Source: Nitrospirota bacterium (GTDB lineage Bacteria > Nitrospirota > Leptospirillia > Leptospirillales > Leptospirillaceae). From it: a DNA stretch of 64,000 nt. Both the position numbers and the translations under genes were made by a program. The stretch is taken from contig JAJYGC010000022.1 in NCBI GenBank assembly GCA_021785195.1, positions 1 through 64,000 on the forward strand, read 5' to 3'. Numbering within the stretch: position 1 is the first letter of the stretch; each line of letters starts with the position of its first letter. The notes beneath the pieces are model-generated. The model saw only the letters and a list, made by a program, of their open reading frames with translations. It had not been told where the DNA came from and did not search any database. Shown here piece after piece: positions 1-7,549 of this stretch.

Positions 1-2
1 GA

Positions 3-890
3 ACACTGGATGTCTACTCGCTTTCTCCTTCTGTTTCTTCGGTCCTTTCCAGAGAGAGCCTTGGCCCCAATTCCATCAAGACAGGACAAGAGTCTGCAAC
101 ATTATGTCTTCCCCTGTCTTTCCGGTCCGCCTTTGATGTGTGGAGACTGAAACTCCCCAACCGGGTCGGGTATGGGTCGGAAGGGCGTTCCCTTTTCCTC
201 AATCGCACACTCAATTATCAGAAATGGAAGACAAAACACCTCCACCAGACTTCTTATTACCGCGAACTGGCCGAATCCGTTCTGGGCACGCTTCCCAACA
301 AAAATCCACGTCTTCAAATCCCGGAACCCCTTCAGGAAGGGGCCCTGGCGTTTATGACGGCCAACAATCTCGACAACACAATCCGGATTGCCATTAATCC
401 CGGGGCCTATTTTGGTTCCGCCAAAATGTGGCCTTCCCGATCCTATCAGGCGCTTATTCAGAAGTTCCTGAGAGAAATTCCGGACGTTTCCATCGTTCTC
501 TTCTCCGGTGAGAAGGACAAAGCGGTCACGCGGGAGATTGCCCAGTCGGTCAACTCCCCTCAAGTCGTTTCGACCGATGGACGCCTTCCCCTCACAGAAA
601 GCATCGCCCTCTTGTCCCGATGTCATTATTTAGTGTCGAATGATTCGGGTATGATGCATATTGGAGCCGCATTGAACATGAAGGGAATTGCTCTTTTCGG
701 ACCAACGGACCCTGTTGCGACCGGACCGATGTCAGACAAGATCAGGATCCTTTCGCATCCTGTCTCCTGTTCGCCCTGTTTCCTTCGGGAATGTCCCATC
801 GATCACCGGTGCATGGAGTTTTTAACACCCGAAACGGTTTTTCCGATGATTCGTGAGGATCTCTTGGATCTGGGGGCACTGATATCATGA
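3..890 (+). CDS. waaF: ADP-heptose:LPS heptosyltransferase, GT9 family (5' end cut off by the window)
   Basis: Transfers L-glycero-D-manno-heptose from ADP-heptose to the LPS inner core at the cytoplasmic face of the inner membrane (family knowledge). The frame is open from position 3 to the stop, and the residues before the first ATG (position 138) already match the family (LPLSFRSAF, then RVGYGSEGRS), so the real start lies outside the window. About 295 residues are visible. NPGAYFGSAKMWP and VSNDSGMMHIGAA are the donor-binding motifs of the C-terminal Rossmann domain. A CSPCFLRECP...C cluster near the C-terminus is shared with three other GT9 genes here. The stop overlaps gmhB by ATGA. The family is certain; the choice of WaaF over another heptosyltransferase rests on the similarity of the motifs to heptosyltransferase II. 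Confidence 0.88.
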   Translation, partial: TLDVYSLSPSVSSVLSRESLGPNSIKTGQESATLCLPLSFRSAFDVWRLKLPNRVGYGSEGRSLFLNRTLNYQKWKTKHLHQTSYYRELAESVLGTLPNKNPRLQIPEPLQEGALAFMTANNLDNTIRIAINPGAYFGSAKMWPSRSYQALIQKFLREIPDVSIVLFSGEKDKAVTREIAQSVNSPQVVSTDGRLPLTESIALLSRCHYLVSNDSGMMHIGAALNMKGIALFGPTDPVATGPMSDKIRILSHPVSCSPCFLRECPIDHRCMEFLTPETVFPMIREDLLDLGALIS

Positions 891-1474
891 CAAAAAGAGA
901 AGATCCTTCATTTTTGGTCATGACCGACCGTGACGGAACAATCATTAAGGATGTCCCTTATCTCTCCAGACTGTCGGATATCGAGTTCCTTCCGGGAGTG
1001 GTCGATACAATCAGGAAACTAAATATCCTCAAGGTTCCTGTATGTGTGGTCACGAACCAGTCTGGGGTGGCAAGAGGATATTTTTCGGAGGAGTTTGTCC
1101 AGGAATCGCATCTCTATATGAATGAGCTCCTTGGGCGGGAAGGGGCAACCATCGACCGGTTTTTCTATTGTCCCCATCTCGCACAGACGAATGATCCGCG
1201 TTACAATCGTGAATGCCTTTGCCGAAAACCCCACCCGGGACTTTTGCTATCCGCGCTCGAGACCTTCCCGACCCCTCTTTCCAGGGCCATGATGGTGGGG
1301 GACGCGGTCCGGGATATGGAAGCCGCAAAAGCCTCGGGAGTGAAAGGATATCTCATACTCGGAAACAGCGATATACCCACTTCCAGTCTTCCTGAAAAAG
1401 ATTATGTTGGGGTCTTGTCTTTTCAGGAAGCCGTCAACCGTTTCTTGGGGGAATCTGGAATCACCCTTTCCTGA
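887..1474 (+). CDS. gmhB: D-glycero-D-manno-heptose-1,7-bisphosphate 7-phosphatase, HAD family
   Basis: Removes the C7 phosphate of heptose bisphosphate during ADP-heptose synthesis in the cytoplasm, so it supplies donor precursor for the neighbouring heptosyltransferases. The 195-residue protein has the HAD nucleophile motif DRDGT (about residues 14-18), the second motif TNQSGVARG, a zinc-binding C-x-H plus CLC cluster (CPHL, ECLCRKPHPG) and the third motif GDAVRDMEAA. Length is normal for GmhB. It starts at the ATGA overlap with the upstream heptosyltransferase, which implies translational coupling. Confidence 0.9.
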   Translation: MTKREDPSFLVMTDRDGTIIKDVPYLSRLSDIEFLPGVVDTIRKLNILKVPVCVVTNQSGVARGYFSEEFVQESHLYMNELLGREGATIDRFFYCPHLAQTNDPRYNRECLCRKPHPGLLLSALETFPTPLSRAMMVGDAVRDMEAAKASGVKGYLILGNSDIPTSSLPEKDYVGVLSFQEAVNRFLGESGITLS

Positions 1475-1487
1475 AGGAGTTCGACCC

Positions 1488-1673
1488 ATGTCCATCGATC
1501 CATTTCTTCTGTCCATCCTGGTCTGTCCAAAATGCAAGGGAGAGCTTCAGACAATCCCCAATCCCGAAGGTCTTGCCTGTGCCGCATGCCATCTTCTCTA
1601 CCCGATCAAGGATGAAATCCCCGTCATGCTGGTTGAAGAAGCCTTGCCCTTTCAACACCCCACACCCGATTGA
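1488..1673 (+). CDS. Trm112/UPF0434-family zinc-ribbon protein
   Basis: This is a 61-residue protein with CPKC (about residues 13-16) and CAAC (about 31-34), followed by LLYPIKDEIPVML. That is the layout of the YcaR/Trm112-like family. The eukaryotic relative is a methyltransferase activator; in bacteria the role is poorly known. YcaR-type genes commonly sit among LPS or KDO genes, which fits this cluster. The ATG at 1488 is chosen because AAGGAG stands eight bases upstream and family homology begins there; a longer upstream start would run into gmhB. Function is not inferred beyond the family. Confidence 0.8.
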   Translation: MSIDPFLLSILVCPKCKGELQTIPNPEGLACAACHLLYPIKDEIPVMLVEEALPFQHPTPD

Positions 1674-1704
1674 CGGCTGATTAACGGTAAAAGGCCAATT
1701 TGTC

Positions 1705-2754
1705 ATGAAGAAAGTACTCTTTGTCGGACTCAGATCCCTTGGGGACATGGTCCTGACCATGCCAGCGGTAAGGTCCATCTACGATTCCTGTCCAGACAGC
1801 CAGATTGACTATCTGATGGAACGCCCCTACGCTCAGCTTTTTTCCGAAGAACCGATGATCCGAAAGGTCATTCCACTCCCGCGTCCCGTGAAAGACCATT
1901 CCCCCCCCAAAACCCATGTTCAAAAAAGTTATTTCCGATTTTTACAGGAAATCCGATCAGAGCAATATGATGTCGTCTTTGATCTGTTTACGAGGGGGCC
2001 TCGTTCCAGGGTCATCGTCGCGGCGTCCAACGCCCGCAGGCGGGTAGGGATCTGGGATCATCCGATCCCTATGATCGACTCCTGGATTTATACCGATCAG
2101 TTCATCATCCCGAATGCAATGACCCATATGTTTGATCAGATGCAATACCTGACCAGTCGGCTGGGTTTCCGGGCAAAACAGACGACTCCCATGCTGACGG
2201 TCCACCCAGAAAACATCATTGACGCGAAATCCCTTTTGGGATCCTTTCCGACCCAAGGCCATCAGGAATTCCTGACGGTCCTCCCCGGGTCAGGGATGAA
2301 AAACAAGAATTGGCCTCCAGCACGATTTGCAAGGTTGATCGAAGTGCTCATCAACCTTGGGATACCGGTTCTGTTATTGGGGGGACCGAACGATCGGGAG
2401 GCGGTCAATGAGGTCCTCCAAATGATTCCCCGGGATCGGCCTCTCTTCAAATGGATCCTTCAATCGAACCTGTCCACCTTGAAGGGAATCTTTTCGTTGA
2501 GCCGCGGGGTGATCGGGAATGATTCAGGCCCATTGCACCTGGCCCAGTCTGTCGGGAAAAAAGTTGTTGCCCTGTTCGGTCCTGGGGACCATGTCTCTTA
2601 TCGCCCCTTCCGGGGGACACTCGTCCGAAAACGATTGTCGTGCTCCCCTTGCCAATCCTTTGCCAATGAATGCCCGGACAACCAGTGCATGAAATCGATC
2701 GGAACCGAGGAGGTTCTTCTTGCCCTTGAAGAACAGGGGCTTCTCACCCCATGA
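1705..2754 (+). CDS. Glycosyltransferase family 9 (heptosyltransferase-like)
   Basis: This 349-residue GT-B protein is probably an LPS-core heptosyltransferase. The N-terminal motif GLRSLGDMVLTMPAVRSI (about residues 7-24) is the acceptor-side loop of the family. LTVLPGSGMKNKNWP and VIGNDSGPLHLAQ mark the nucleotide-sugar-binding half. Near the C-terminus is CSPCQSFANECPDNQC, the same four-cysteine cluster seen in the other GT9 genes of the window. The gene sits between the Trm112-like gene and another GT9 gene and overlaps the latter by ATGA. The precise acceptor cannot be told from sequence. Confidence 0.85.
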   Translation: MKKVLFVGLRSLGDMVLTMPAVRSIYDSCPDSQIDYLMERPYAQLFSEEPMIRKVIPLPRPVKDHSPPKTHVQKSYFRFLQEIRSEQYDVVFDLFTRGPRSRVIVAASNARRRVGIWDHPIPMIDSWIYTDQFIIPNAMTHMFDQMQYLTSRLGFRAKQTTPMLTVHPENIIDAKSLLGSFPTQGHQEFLTVLPGSGMKNKNWPPARFARLIEVLINLGIPVLLLGGPNDREAVNEVLQMIPRDRPLFKWILQSNLSTLKGIFSLSRGVIGNDSGPLHLAQSVGKKVVALFGPGDHVSYRPFRGTLVRKRLSCSPCQSFANECPDNQCMKSIGTEEVLLALEEQGLLTP

Positions 2755-3887
2755 ATCCTATGGATCCAAATCCTCCTTCAACCAACGCACCCAACAAGGC
2801 GGCTATTCGAATCGGGATTTACCGCACCCGTTATGCAGGGGACATTTTTCTTCTGGTTCCACTCCTCCACAACATCAAGGAAAGCATCCCGAATGCCGAT
2901 CTTTTCATCATCGTCAACGAGGGAACGGAATATCCCCTAAAGCAGATGGAAATTCCCTTTTTTTTATTTCGGAGAAAGTCCTTTTTTGAAAAAACCCGAA
3001 GCGCAAGGGATCTCTCTCGAATCATTCAAGGAAAAGAGTTTGACCTTTGGGTTGATCTGACCGTCTCCGACCGCTCCAAATTTTTTACCAGACGCGTTCG
3101 ATCCTCTCTCAAAGTCGGGGCAGGGTGGCAGACCGACCATCGAACAGACGATCCCTACGACCTTTTCCTTCCTTTCGATTATGACCACGGACCTGACCAC
3201 GTCACTGTTTTTACCAAATCGGCATTCAAGAGTGCCGGACTCGAATTGGCCGGTGGCCCTTCAAACTTCTTCGTTCCTCCAGCGATTGACGAAAAAGACG
3301 CGGTGGACCAATTTCTTCTGGAACACAAAATAGTGGGGAGGCCTTTCATTGTCGTCCATCCGGGTGCTCGCCACTGGTTTAAACGCTGGCCCCCGGATCG
3401 GTTCGGTCGCGTCGCTTCCTGGTGGGGGAGAACCACTGGCGGGATGGTGATCGTCATCGGAACTGAAGAAGAAACGACCCTGATGGAGTCGGTAGGGGCC
3501 AATATGGATCCTTCAGTGGACCGGATTCTCCTGAAACGGTCAATACCGTTTCTCCATGCCCTCCTCGGGAAAGCCTCCCTTTTCATTGGAAATGACAGTG
3601 CGCCCCTTCATCTTGCCCATAGTACCCAAACCCCGCTGATCGCTCTTTTCGGGTCGACGACCCCCAAGGTCTGGGGACCGATTCACGCTTCCAATTCTTC
3701 AGTGTTTTACCGCCCGCCCGCTTGCTCGCCCTGCAATCATACCGGGTGTTCGATGGGGGCTAAAAACTGTCTTTTGAAGATCACTGTGGATGAGGTCACC
3801 GAAAACTGTCTTTTGAAGATCACTGTGGATGAGGTCACCGGCGCAATGGGGAGAATGGGGACGCCGCACAAGGTCCTGGCCCCATGA
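2751..3887 (+). CDS. Glycosyltransferase family 9 with an internal duplicated segment
   Basis: This 378-residue GT9 protein is again likely to add a heptose or related sugar to LPS core. It has IYRTRYAGDIFLLVPLL near the N-terminus, HPGARHWFKRWPPDRF in the middle and FIGNDSAPLHLAHS in the C-terminal half. The cysteine cluster reads CSPCNHTGC...NC. A perfect 39-bp tandem duplication (3763-3840) repeats 13 residues, NCLLKITVDEVTE, so the last cysteine of the cluster and the following strand occur twice. The reading frame survives and the protein continues to an ATGA overlap with the deacetylase. Whether the duplicated copy still folds is unknown. Confidence 0.83.
   Translation: MNPMDPNPPSTNAPNKAAIRIGIYRTRYAGDIFLLVPLLHNIKESIPNADLFIIVNEGTEYPLKQMEIPFFLFRRKSFFEKTRSARDLSRIIQGKEFDLWVDLTVSDRSKFFTRRVRSSLKVGAGWQTDHRTDDPYDLFLPFDYDHGPDHVTVFTKSAFKSAGLELAGGPSNFFVPPAIDEKDAVDQFLLEHKIVGRPFIVVHPGARHWFKRWPPDRFGRVASWWGRTTGGMVIVIGTEEETTLMESVGANMDPSVDRILLKRSIPFLHALLGKASLFIGNDSAPLHLAHSTQTPLIALFGSTTPKVWGPIHASNSSVFYRPPACSPCNHTGCSMGAKNCLLKITVDEVTENCLLKITVDEVTGAMGRMGTPHKVLAP
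3763..3840 (+). repeat. Perfect 39-bp tandem duplication inside a GT9 gene
   Basis: Bases 3763-3801 and 3802-3840 are identical. The unit is a multiple of three, so it adds 13 residues without a frameshift. Perfect identity suggests a recent slippage or recombination event. Confidence 0.95.
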
Positions 3888-4639
3888 TCCGACTCGAAGA
3901 TGGGACAATCATTCCTTCCATTCTCTATTACCACCGCGTCTCTCCAGGGATCTCGCCCCATGTCGGGGTCTCCCCCGAAACCTTCTCCCGACAGATGGAG
4001 TTCCTGAAAAAAATTGGCCTCAGGGGAATCACGATGGAAGAGGGGTTCGTAAACCGAGATGCCAAGAATACCTGTATCATTACCTTTGACGACGGTTATC
4101 TGGACAATTACGAATATGCTGCCCCAATTCTTGAGCGATTTGGCTTCCAGGCCACCATCTTCTGCGTTTCCTCCCGAATTGGGAAAGTGACCGACTGGTC
4201 GAAGGATCCCCTTTGGGGAGGCATCCCGTTAATGGACGCAGGGGAGATCCGCGAACTGCAGACCAAGGGATTTGAGATTGGATCCCATACAAGAACCCAT
4301 TGCGATCTGGGCTCCCTTTCCATCGAGGACCCCTTGCAGGCAAGACGAGAGATTTTTGATAGCCGCTCTGAACTGGAAGACCTTCTGGGAAAGAAAGTGA
4401 CCTCCTTTTGCTACCCTTACGGGAACTGCACGAATGAAAGCGTTCAATGGGCACGGGAGGCGGGATATCATCGGGCGAGAACGGTCCGGCACACCCGGTT
4501 CGGGCAAAGCTATGATCCATTCTTGTTGCCATGTCGCCCTGTGTCGGGAAAACTCCCGAACATTCGCTTTATGGGTTATGCTCTGATATTCAAGGCCGGA
4601 GGCTCATTGGTCACCGACCTCATGGGCAGGAGAGGTTAG
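3884..4639 (+). CDS. Polysaccharide deacetylase (NodB domain, carbohydrate esterase family 4)
   Basis: This 251-residue protein probably removes acetyl groups from an N-acetylated sugar of the surface polysaccharide or LPS core. The family motifs are in order: TFDDGYLDN (motif 1 with the catalytic Asp and metal Asp, about residues 67-75), SHTRTH (motif 2 with the two metal His, about 131-136) and CYPYGN (motif 3). SILYYHRV near the N-terminus is also typical. No signal peptide is visible, so a cytoplasmic or membrane-face role fits. It is ATGA-coupled to the GT9 gene upstream and abuts the GT4 gene downstream. Confidence 0.88.
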   Translation: MIRLEDGTIIPSILYYHRVSPGISPHVGVSPETFSRQMEFLKKIGLRGITMEEGFVNRDAKNTCIITFDDGYLDNYEYAAPILERFGFQATIFCVSSRIGKVTDWSKDPLWGGIPLMDAGEIRELQTKGFEIGSHTRTHCDLGSLSIEDPLQARREIFDSRSELEDLLGKKVTSFCYPYGNCTNESVQWAREAGYHRARTVRHTRFGQSYDPFLLPCRPVSGKLPNIRFMGYALIFKAGGSLVTDLMGRRG

Positions 4640-5800
4640 ATGAGGATCCTTCATCTGGACTGTTCGACCGGATTTGGCGGACAGGAAAGGGACCACATTA
4701 CGGAAGCCCAGGGTTTTGCCAATAAAGGCCATGAATATATTCTGGGAGTCAGATCGGGAACCTTGTTCGAGGAGGAGGCCAAAAAAGAGACCAGAACTCT
4801 CTCCCTTCCCCTCCGAAGCAATATGGATCTTGAGTCTTTCCGACTGATCCGGAAAGTTCTCATCGATGAGAAGATCGATGTGCTCGTGACGACAAGTTAC
4901 ATCGACAGCTGGATAGGCGCTTTGGCCGCCCGGTCACTGGGGAGCAAAAGACCACTGATCATTCGTCAACGACATATCCTGAATACCCCCCATAACCTTT
5001 TTCCTTTCCGGCACATGTGCGACAAACTGGTTGTGGTCAGCGATGTATTGAGGATATTCTTCATTGAACAGGGAATTCCTTTCTGGCATGTCGTCTCCAT
5101 CCACCGCGGCATATCAGTCACGAACATCCCGTTGGGAACTTCCGGGAGCGCCGCAAAAACCAGGGGAGACCATTCACTTCCAGCCCAAGGACCGATTGCC
5201 CTTCAGGTCGGGACATTTCAGAAGGACAAGGGGCATTTTTTGATGATTGAGGCCCTTGGAACAATCTGGAAAAGGATCCCTGACTTTGTCATGGTTTTTC
5301 TCGGGGAAGGCCCATTGAAGGATGAAGTGATCGCAGCCGCAAGGAAAAAATATCCGGACAAACTTGGAAAGCAGCTTGTATTCCGGGACAGGGAATCTCC
5401 AGAGCCCTATTTTTCAATTGCTTCCGTCTCCCTCCTTCCGTCCATCCGGGAATCCCTTTCGCTGGTCACCATGGAAAGCATGCTCCATGGGGTTCCTGTA
5501 GTTGCCTTCAGGGTCGGAGGGATTCCGGAAATTTTCAATGTATCTCCCAACGGCAAAATGGTCCGCCCCCAGGACCCCGTGGCATTTGCCGAAGGCGTCA
5601 TAGAGGTTCTCTCGGACCCGGAAATGACGAGAACCACCCATCAGTCCCATTCCGAGAAGATCGTTCGCCATTTTTCGATCGAACGGTCCGTCCAGCGAAC
5701 CGAATTGCTGTACGAGGCGGAAATCAGAAGGATTCGCTCAGGAGAGCGAAACAAGAATCATTACCAAAGGTCTGGAGGGGCAGGGGATCCGTTCCTCTGA
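4640..5800 (+). CDS. Glycosyltransferase family 4 (GT-B fold)
   Basis: This 386-residue retaining glycosyltransferase likely builds the LPS core or another surface glycan. The N-terminal half starts MRILHLDCSTGFGGQERD (the GG-x-E loop). The C-terminal half has LQVGTFQKDKGHF, VFLGEGPLKDE, and an ESLSLVTMESMLHGVPVVAF segment carrying the E-x7-E type donor-binding motif, then VGGIPEI. Its ATG directly follows the TAG of the deacetylase, with the purine-rich sequence GGAGAGG just upstream. It is the last gene of the LPS cluster; no clear terminator follows. Sugar and acceptor are unknown. Confidence 0.87.
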   Translation: MRILHLDCSTGFGGQERDHITEAQGFANKGHEYILGVRSGTLFEEEAKKETRTLSLPLRSNMDLESFRLIRKVLIDEKIDVLVTTSYIDSWIGALAARSLGSKRPLIIRQRHILNTPHNLFPFRHMCDKLVVVSDVLRIFFIEQGIPFWHVVSIHRGISVTNIPLGTSGSAAKTRGDHSLPAQGPIALQVGTFQKDKGHFLMIEALGTIWKRIPDFVMVFLGEGPLKDEVIAAARKKYPDKLGKQLVFRDRESPEPYFSIASVSLLPSIRESLSLVTMESMLHGVPVVAFRVGGIPEIFNVSPNGKMVRPQDPVAFAEGVIEVLSDPEMTRTTHQSHSEKIVRHFSIERSVQRTELLYEAEIRRIRSGERNKNHYQRSGGAGDPFL

Positions 5801-5914
5801 AGAAACGGCTGAATCAGAGAGAAGCTGGATCGGAAAAACCAAATCGGACCATCAGATCGTTGTGATTCCATCTGTCATTGGATCCTGTCATCAGATCCTA
5901 ATAGGGAGCCCCAA

Positions 5915-6217
5915 ATGAGTCGACAAATCAGGATGAACCCCCGCATTGCCAAAGGACAACCCTGCCTACAGGGAACCCATATACCGGTTTCGGTTTTTCT
6001 CGAACTCTTTAAAAAAGGCTATTCCATCGAACGCATTGTGACAGAGTGCTATCCCGATCTTTCTCGGGAGGATATCATCGGTGCGATCGATTTCATCATC
6101 GATTGGGTGCGCAGGACCCCTCTCTACCTGCCGGATCTGATCGACCAGGGAAATCCGGGCGGTGAAGAGAGTTTTGTCATGTTCGAAAGCAAAAAAGGGT
6201 CTGACCCCGCCCCGTAA
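5915..6217 (+). CDS. DUF433 domain protein (VapB-like antitoxin), orphan
   Basis: This is a 100-residue protein. Residues about 5-70 match DUF433: RMNPRIAKGQPCLQGTHIPV, then a helix-turn-helix-like region VFLELFKKGYSIERI and DLSREDIIGAIDFI. DUF433 proteins are usually antitoxins next to a PIN-like DUF5615 toxin, but no toxin gene follows within 300 bases. The tail after residue 75 (TPLYLPDLIDQ...SKKGSDPAP) is not part of the domain, and its end is encoded by the palindrome GGGTCTGACCC (6197-6207). The tail may therefore be an acquired read-through end. A good RBS, TAGGGAG, precedes the ATG. Confidence 0.75.
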   Translation: MSRQIRMNPRIAKGQPCLQGTHIPVSVFLELFKKGYSIERIVTECYPDLSREDIIGAIDFIIDWVRRTPLYLPDLIDQGNPGGEESFVMFESKKGSDPAP

Positions 6218-6517
6218 GAGTAGTCAAAGCGGTCAACATGCGACTCGAACACGCGTTTTCTGGGAGAACGATCTTCAGAAATCAATGAGGCCGAAGGGAT
6301 GAACAAACTCATGGGGAACCCAAGTTCTCCTTCCCACCTAACGCCCTTCACCCCACCTGTCCGTTCCGATCCCCGCGATTTCCGAACCATTAGGCTCCTC
6401 CCGTAAGCCACCCTCGACAAGCTGTTTTCCACGGTGGAACGCCTTTGAAGGCCTGGACGGAAGTCCTGTGATATTCATTTGAACCCTATGGAAATACGGA
6501 ACCTGTGTCATGGTGTT
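6218..6517. other. 300-bp gap with no supported gene
   Basis: The gap lies between the convergent DUF433 gene and the lipid-kinase-like gene. I see no convincing coding sequence, tRNA or T-tract terminator. A minus-strand open frame covers 6124-6432 but overlaps the end of the DUF433 gene and resembles no family I know. The region could be the remnant of a lost toxin partner. Confidence 0.5.
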
Positions 6518-7540
6518 TCAGGACAGCGACCTCCGTCCTCTCCCGGTCCAAGATTTTCCGAGATTTGCCGAATTCGGAATGGGCCATCGACGAAGGCTGT
6601 TTTCAGAAAACAGAAATGTCGCTTTTTTCAGGGACATTGAAAGACTGTCCCCACTCAAAAGAGGTTCCCCGTCCAGATGACCAAGAACGGGAGACATCAG
6701 ATCAACACGCTGGGCGAACAGGGAGACTCCACGCGATGATGGATGTTGCGGAAAGAAGGCCCGCTCAAGGAGATACAGGAGGAACTCAAGCCGGGTTTTT
6801 CCTGTAAAGAGATCCACGGAAAGGGTGTCGGAGAAAACGGAACTCATCTTCGTCAGGGGAAAGGGGGGGAAATAGACCGGAAAACGTCTGGCAACAAGCC
6901 ATTTTGTCTTCCAGTCGGTCACTCGATGCCGTTCGCCATTGGGTTCATGGGCAGCATCGTCTGGAACGTTTTGTCTGAAACAGCGGATTGTGGCATCCAT
7001 TGCCTTCCATTGCAGGAGCGCTTTGGCTGCCGCCACCAGATAACCGGTGGAACCCAAAAGCTTCTTGAGGGTGGGGCTCAAGAGGGATACGGCCCTTCCA
7101 TCAAACCCGATTCCGGCCATCAGGACAAAATAGTGTCTTCCCCATTGCCCGAGGGCAACTTGGCGGGGAAGGAGCGGATCCATATTCAATGCCGGTTTCA
7201 GCCCCCCGCGCCCGTAAAGATTGAATCCCAGCACATTTCCGGTCCCTAGGGGAACGATTCGAAGCGGAAGGTTTTCGGGAAGGTCCCATTGGAGGAGGTG
7301 GTGAACGGTGCCATCCCCCCCACCGATCATCAGACAGTCCGGGTCCCATCGCAAAATTTCCTTCAGGGCTTTTTGAGCGTCCTTTTCGTCAACAGTGGGA
7401 CAATACAATCCAGAAGGATATTTCTTTCTGAACCAGTCTCTCGCAATCGAATGGCGGAACCTCCTGGTGAAAGGACCTGACTGGGTGTTATGCAGGAATG
7501 CGGGACGAAGGGGAAGAACACCCGCGCGCCAATCGTTCAT
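6518..7540 (-). CDS. Diacylglycerol kinase / lipid kinase family protein (YegS/DagK-like)
   Basis: This 340-residue cytoplasmic enzyme probably phosphorylates a lipid such as diacylglycerol or a sphingoid-like base. The DAGK catalytic motif GGGDGTVHHLL lies at about residues 72-82 and the second nucleotide motif PLGTGNVLGFNL at about 97-108. AGIGFDGRAVSLLSP is the conserved segment of the C-terminal domain. The first family motif (N-P-x-S) is replaced by HNTQSGP. The gene is preceded nine bases upstream by the end of an exported-protein gene on the same strand and probably shares its transcript. The substrate cannot be assigned. Confidence 0.82.
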   Translation of the reverse strand: MNDWRAGVLPLRPAFLHNTQSGPFTRRFRHSIARDWFRKKYPSGLYCPTVDEKDAQKALKEILRWDPDCLMIGGGDGTVHHLLQWDLPENLPLRIVPLGTGNVLGFNLYGRGGLKPALNMDPLLPRQVALGQWGRHYFVLMAGIGFDGRAVSLLSPTLKKLLGSTGYLVAAAKALLQWKAMDATIRCFRQNVPDDAAHEPNGERHRVTDWKTKWLVARRFPVYFPPFPLTKMSSVFSDTLSVDLFTGKTRLEFLLYLLERAFFPQHPSSRGVSLFAQRVDLMSPVLGHLDGEPLLSGDSLSMSLKKATFLFSENSLRRWPIPNSANLGKSWTGRGRRSLS

Positions 7541-7549
7541 ACATGTGTC

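Noticed and set aside
5785-5815. Short inverted repeat CCGTT/AACGG at the end of the GT4 gene as a terminator
   Set aside because: Only five base pairs and no T-tract.
6124-6432. Minus-strand frame across the DUF433 end and the following gap
   Set aside because: No family resemblance and it overlaps a recognised gene; could be a relic but cannot be supported.
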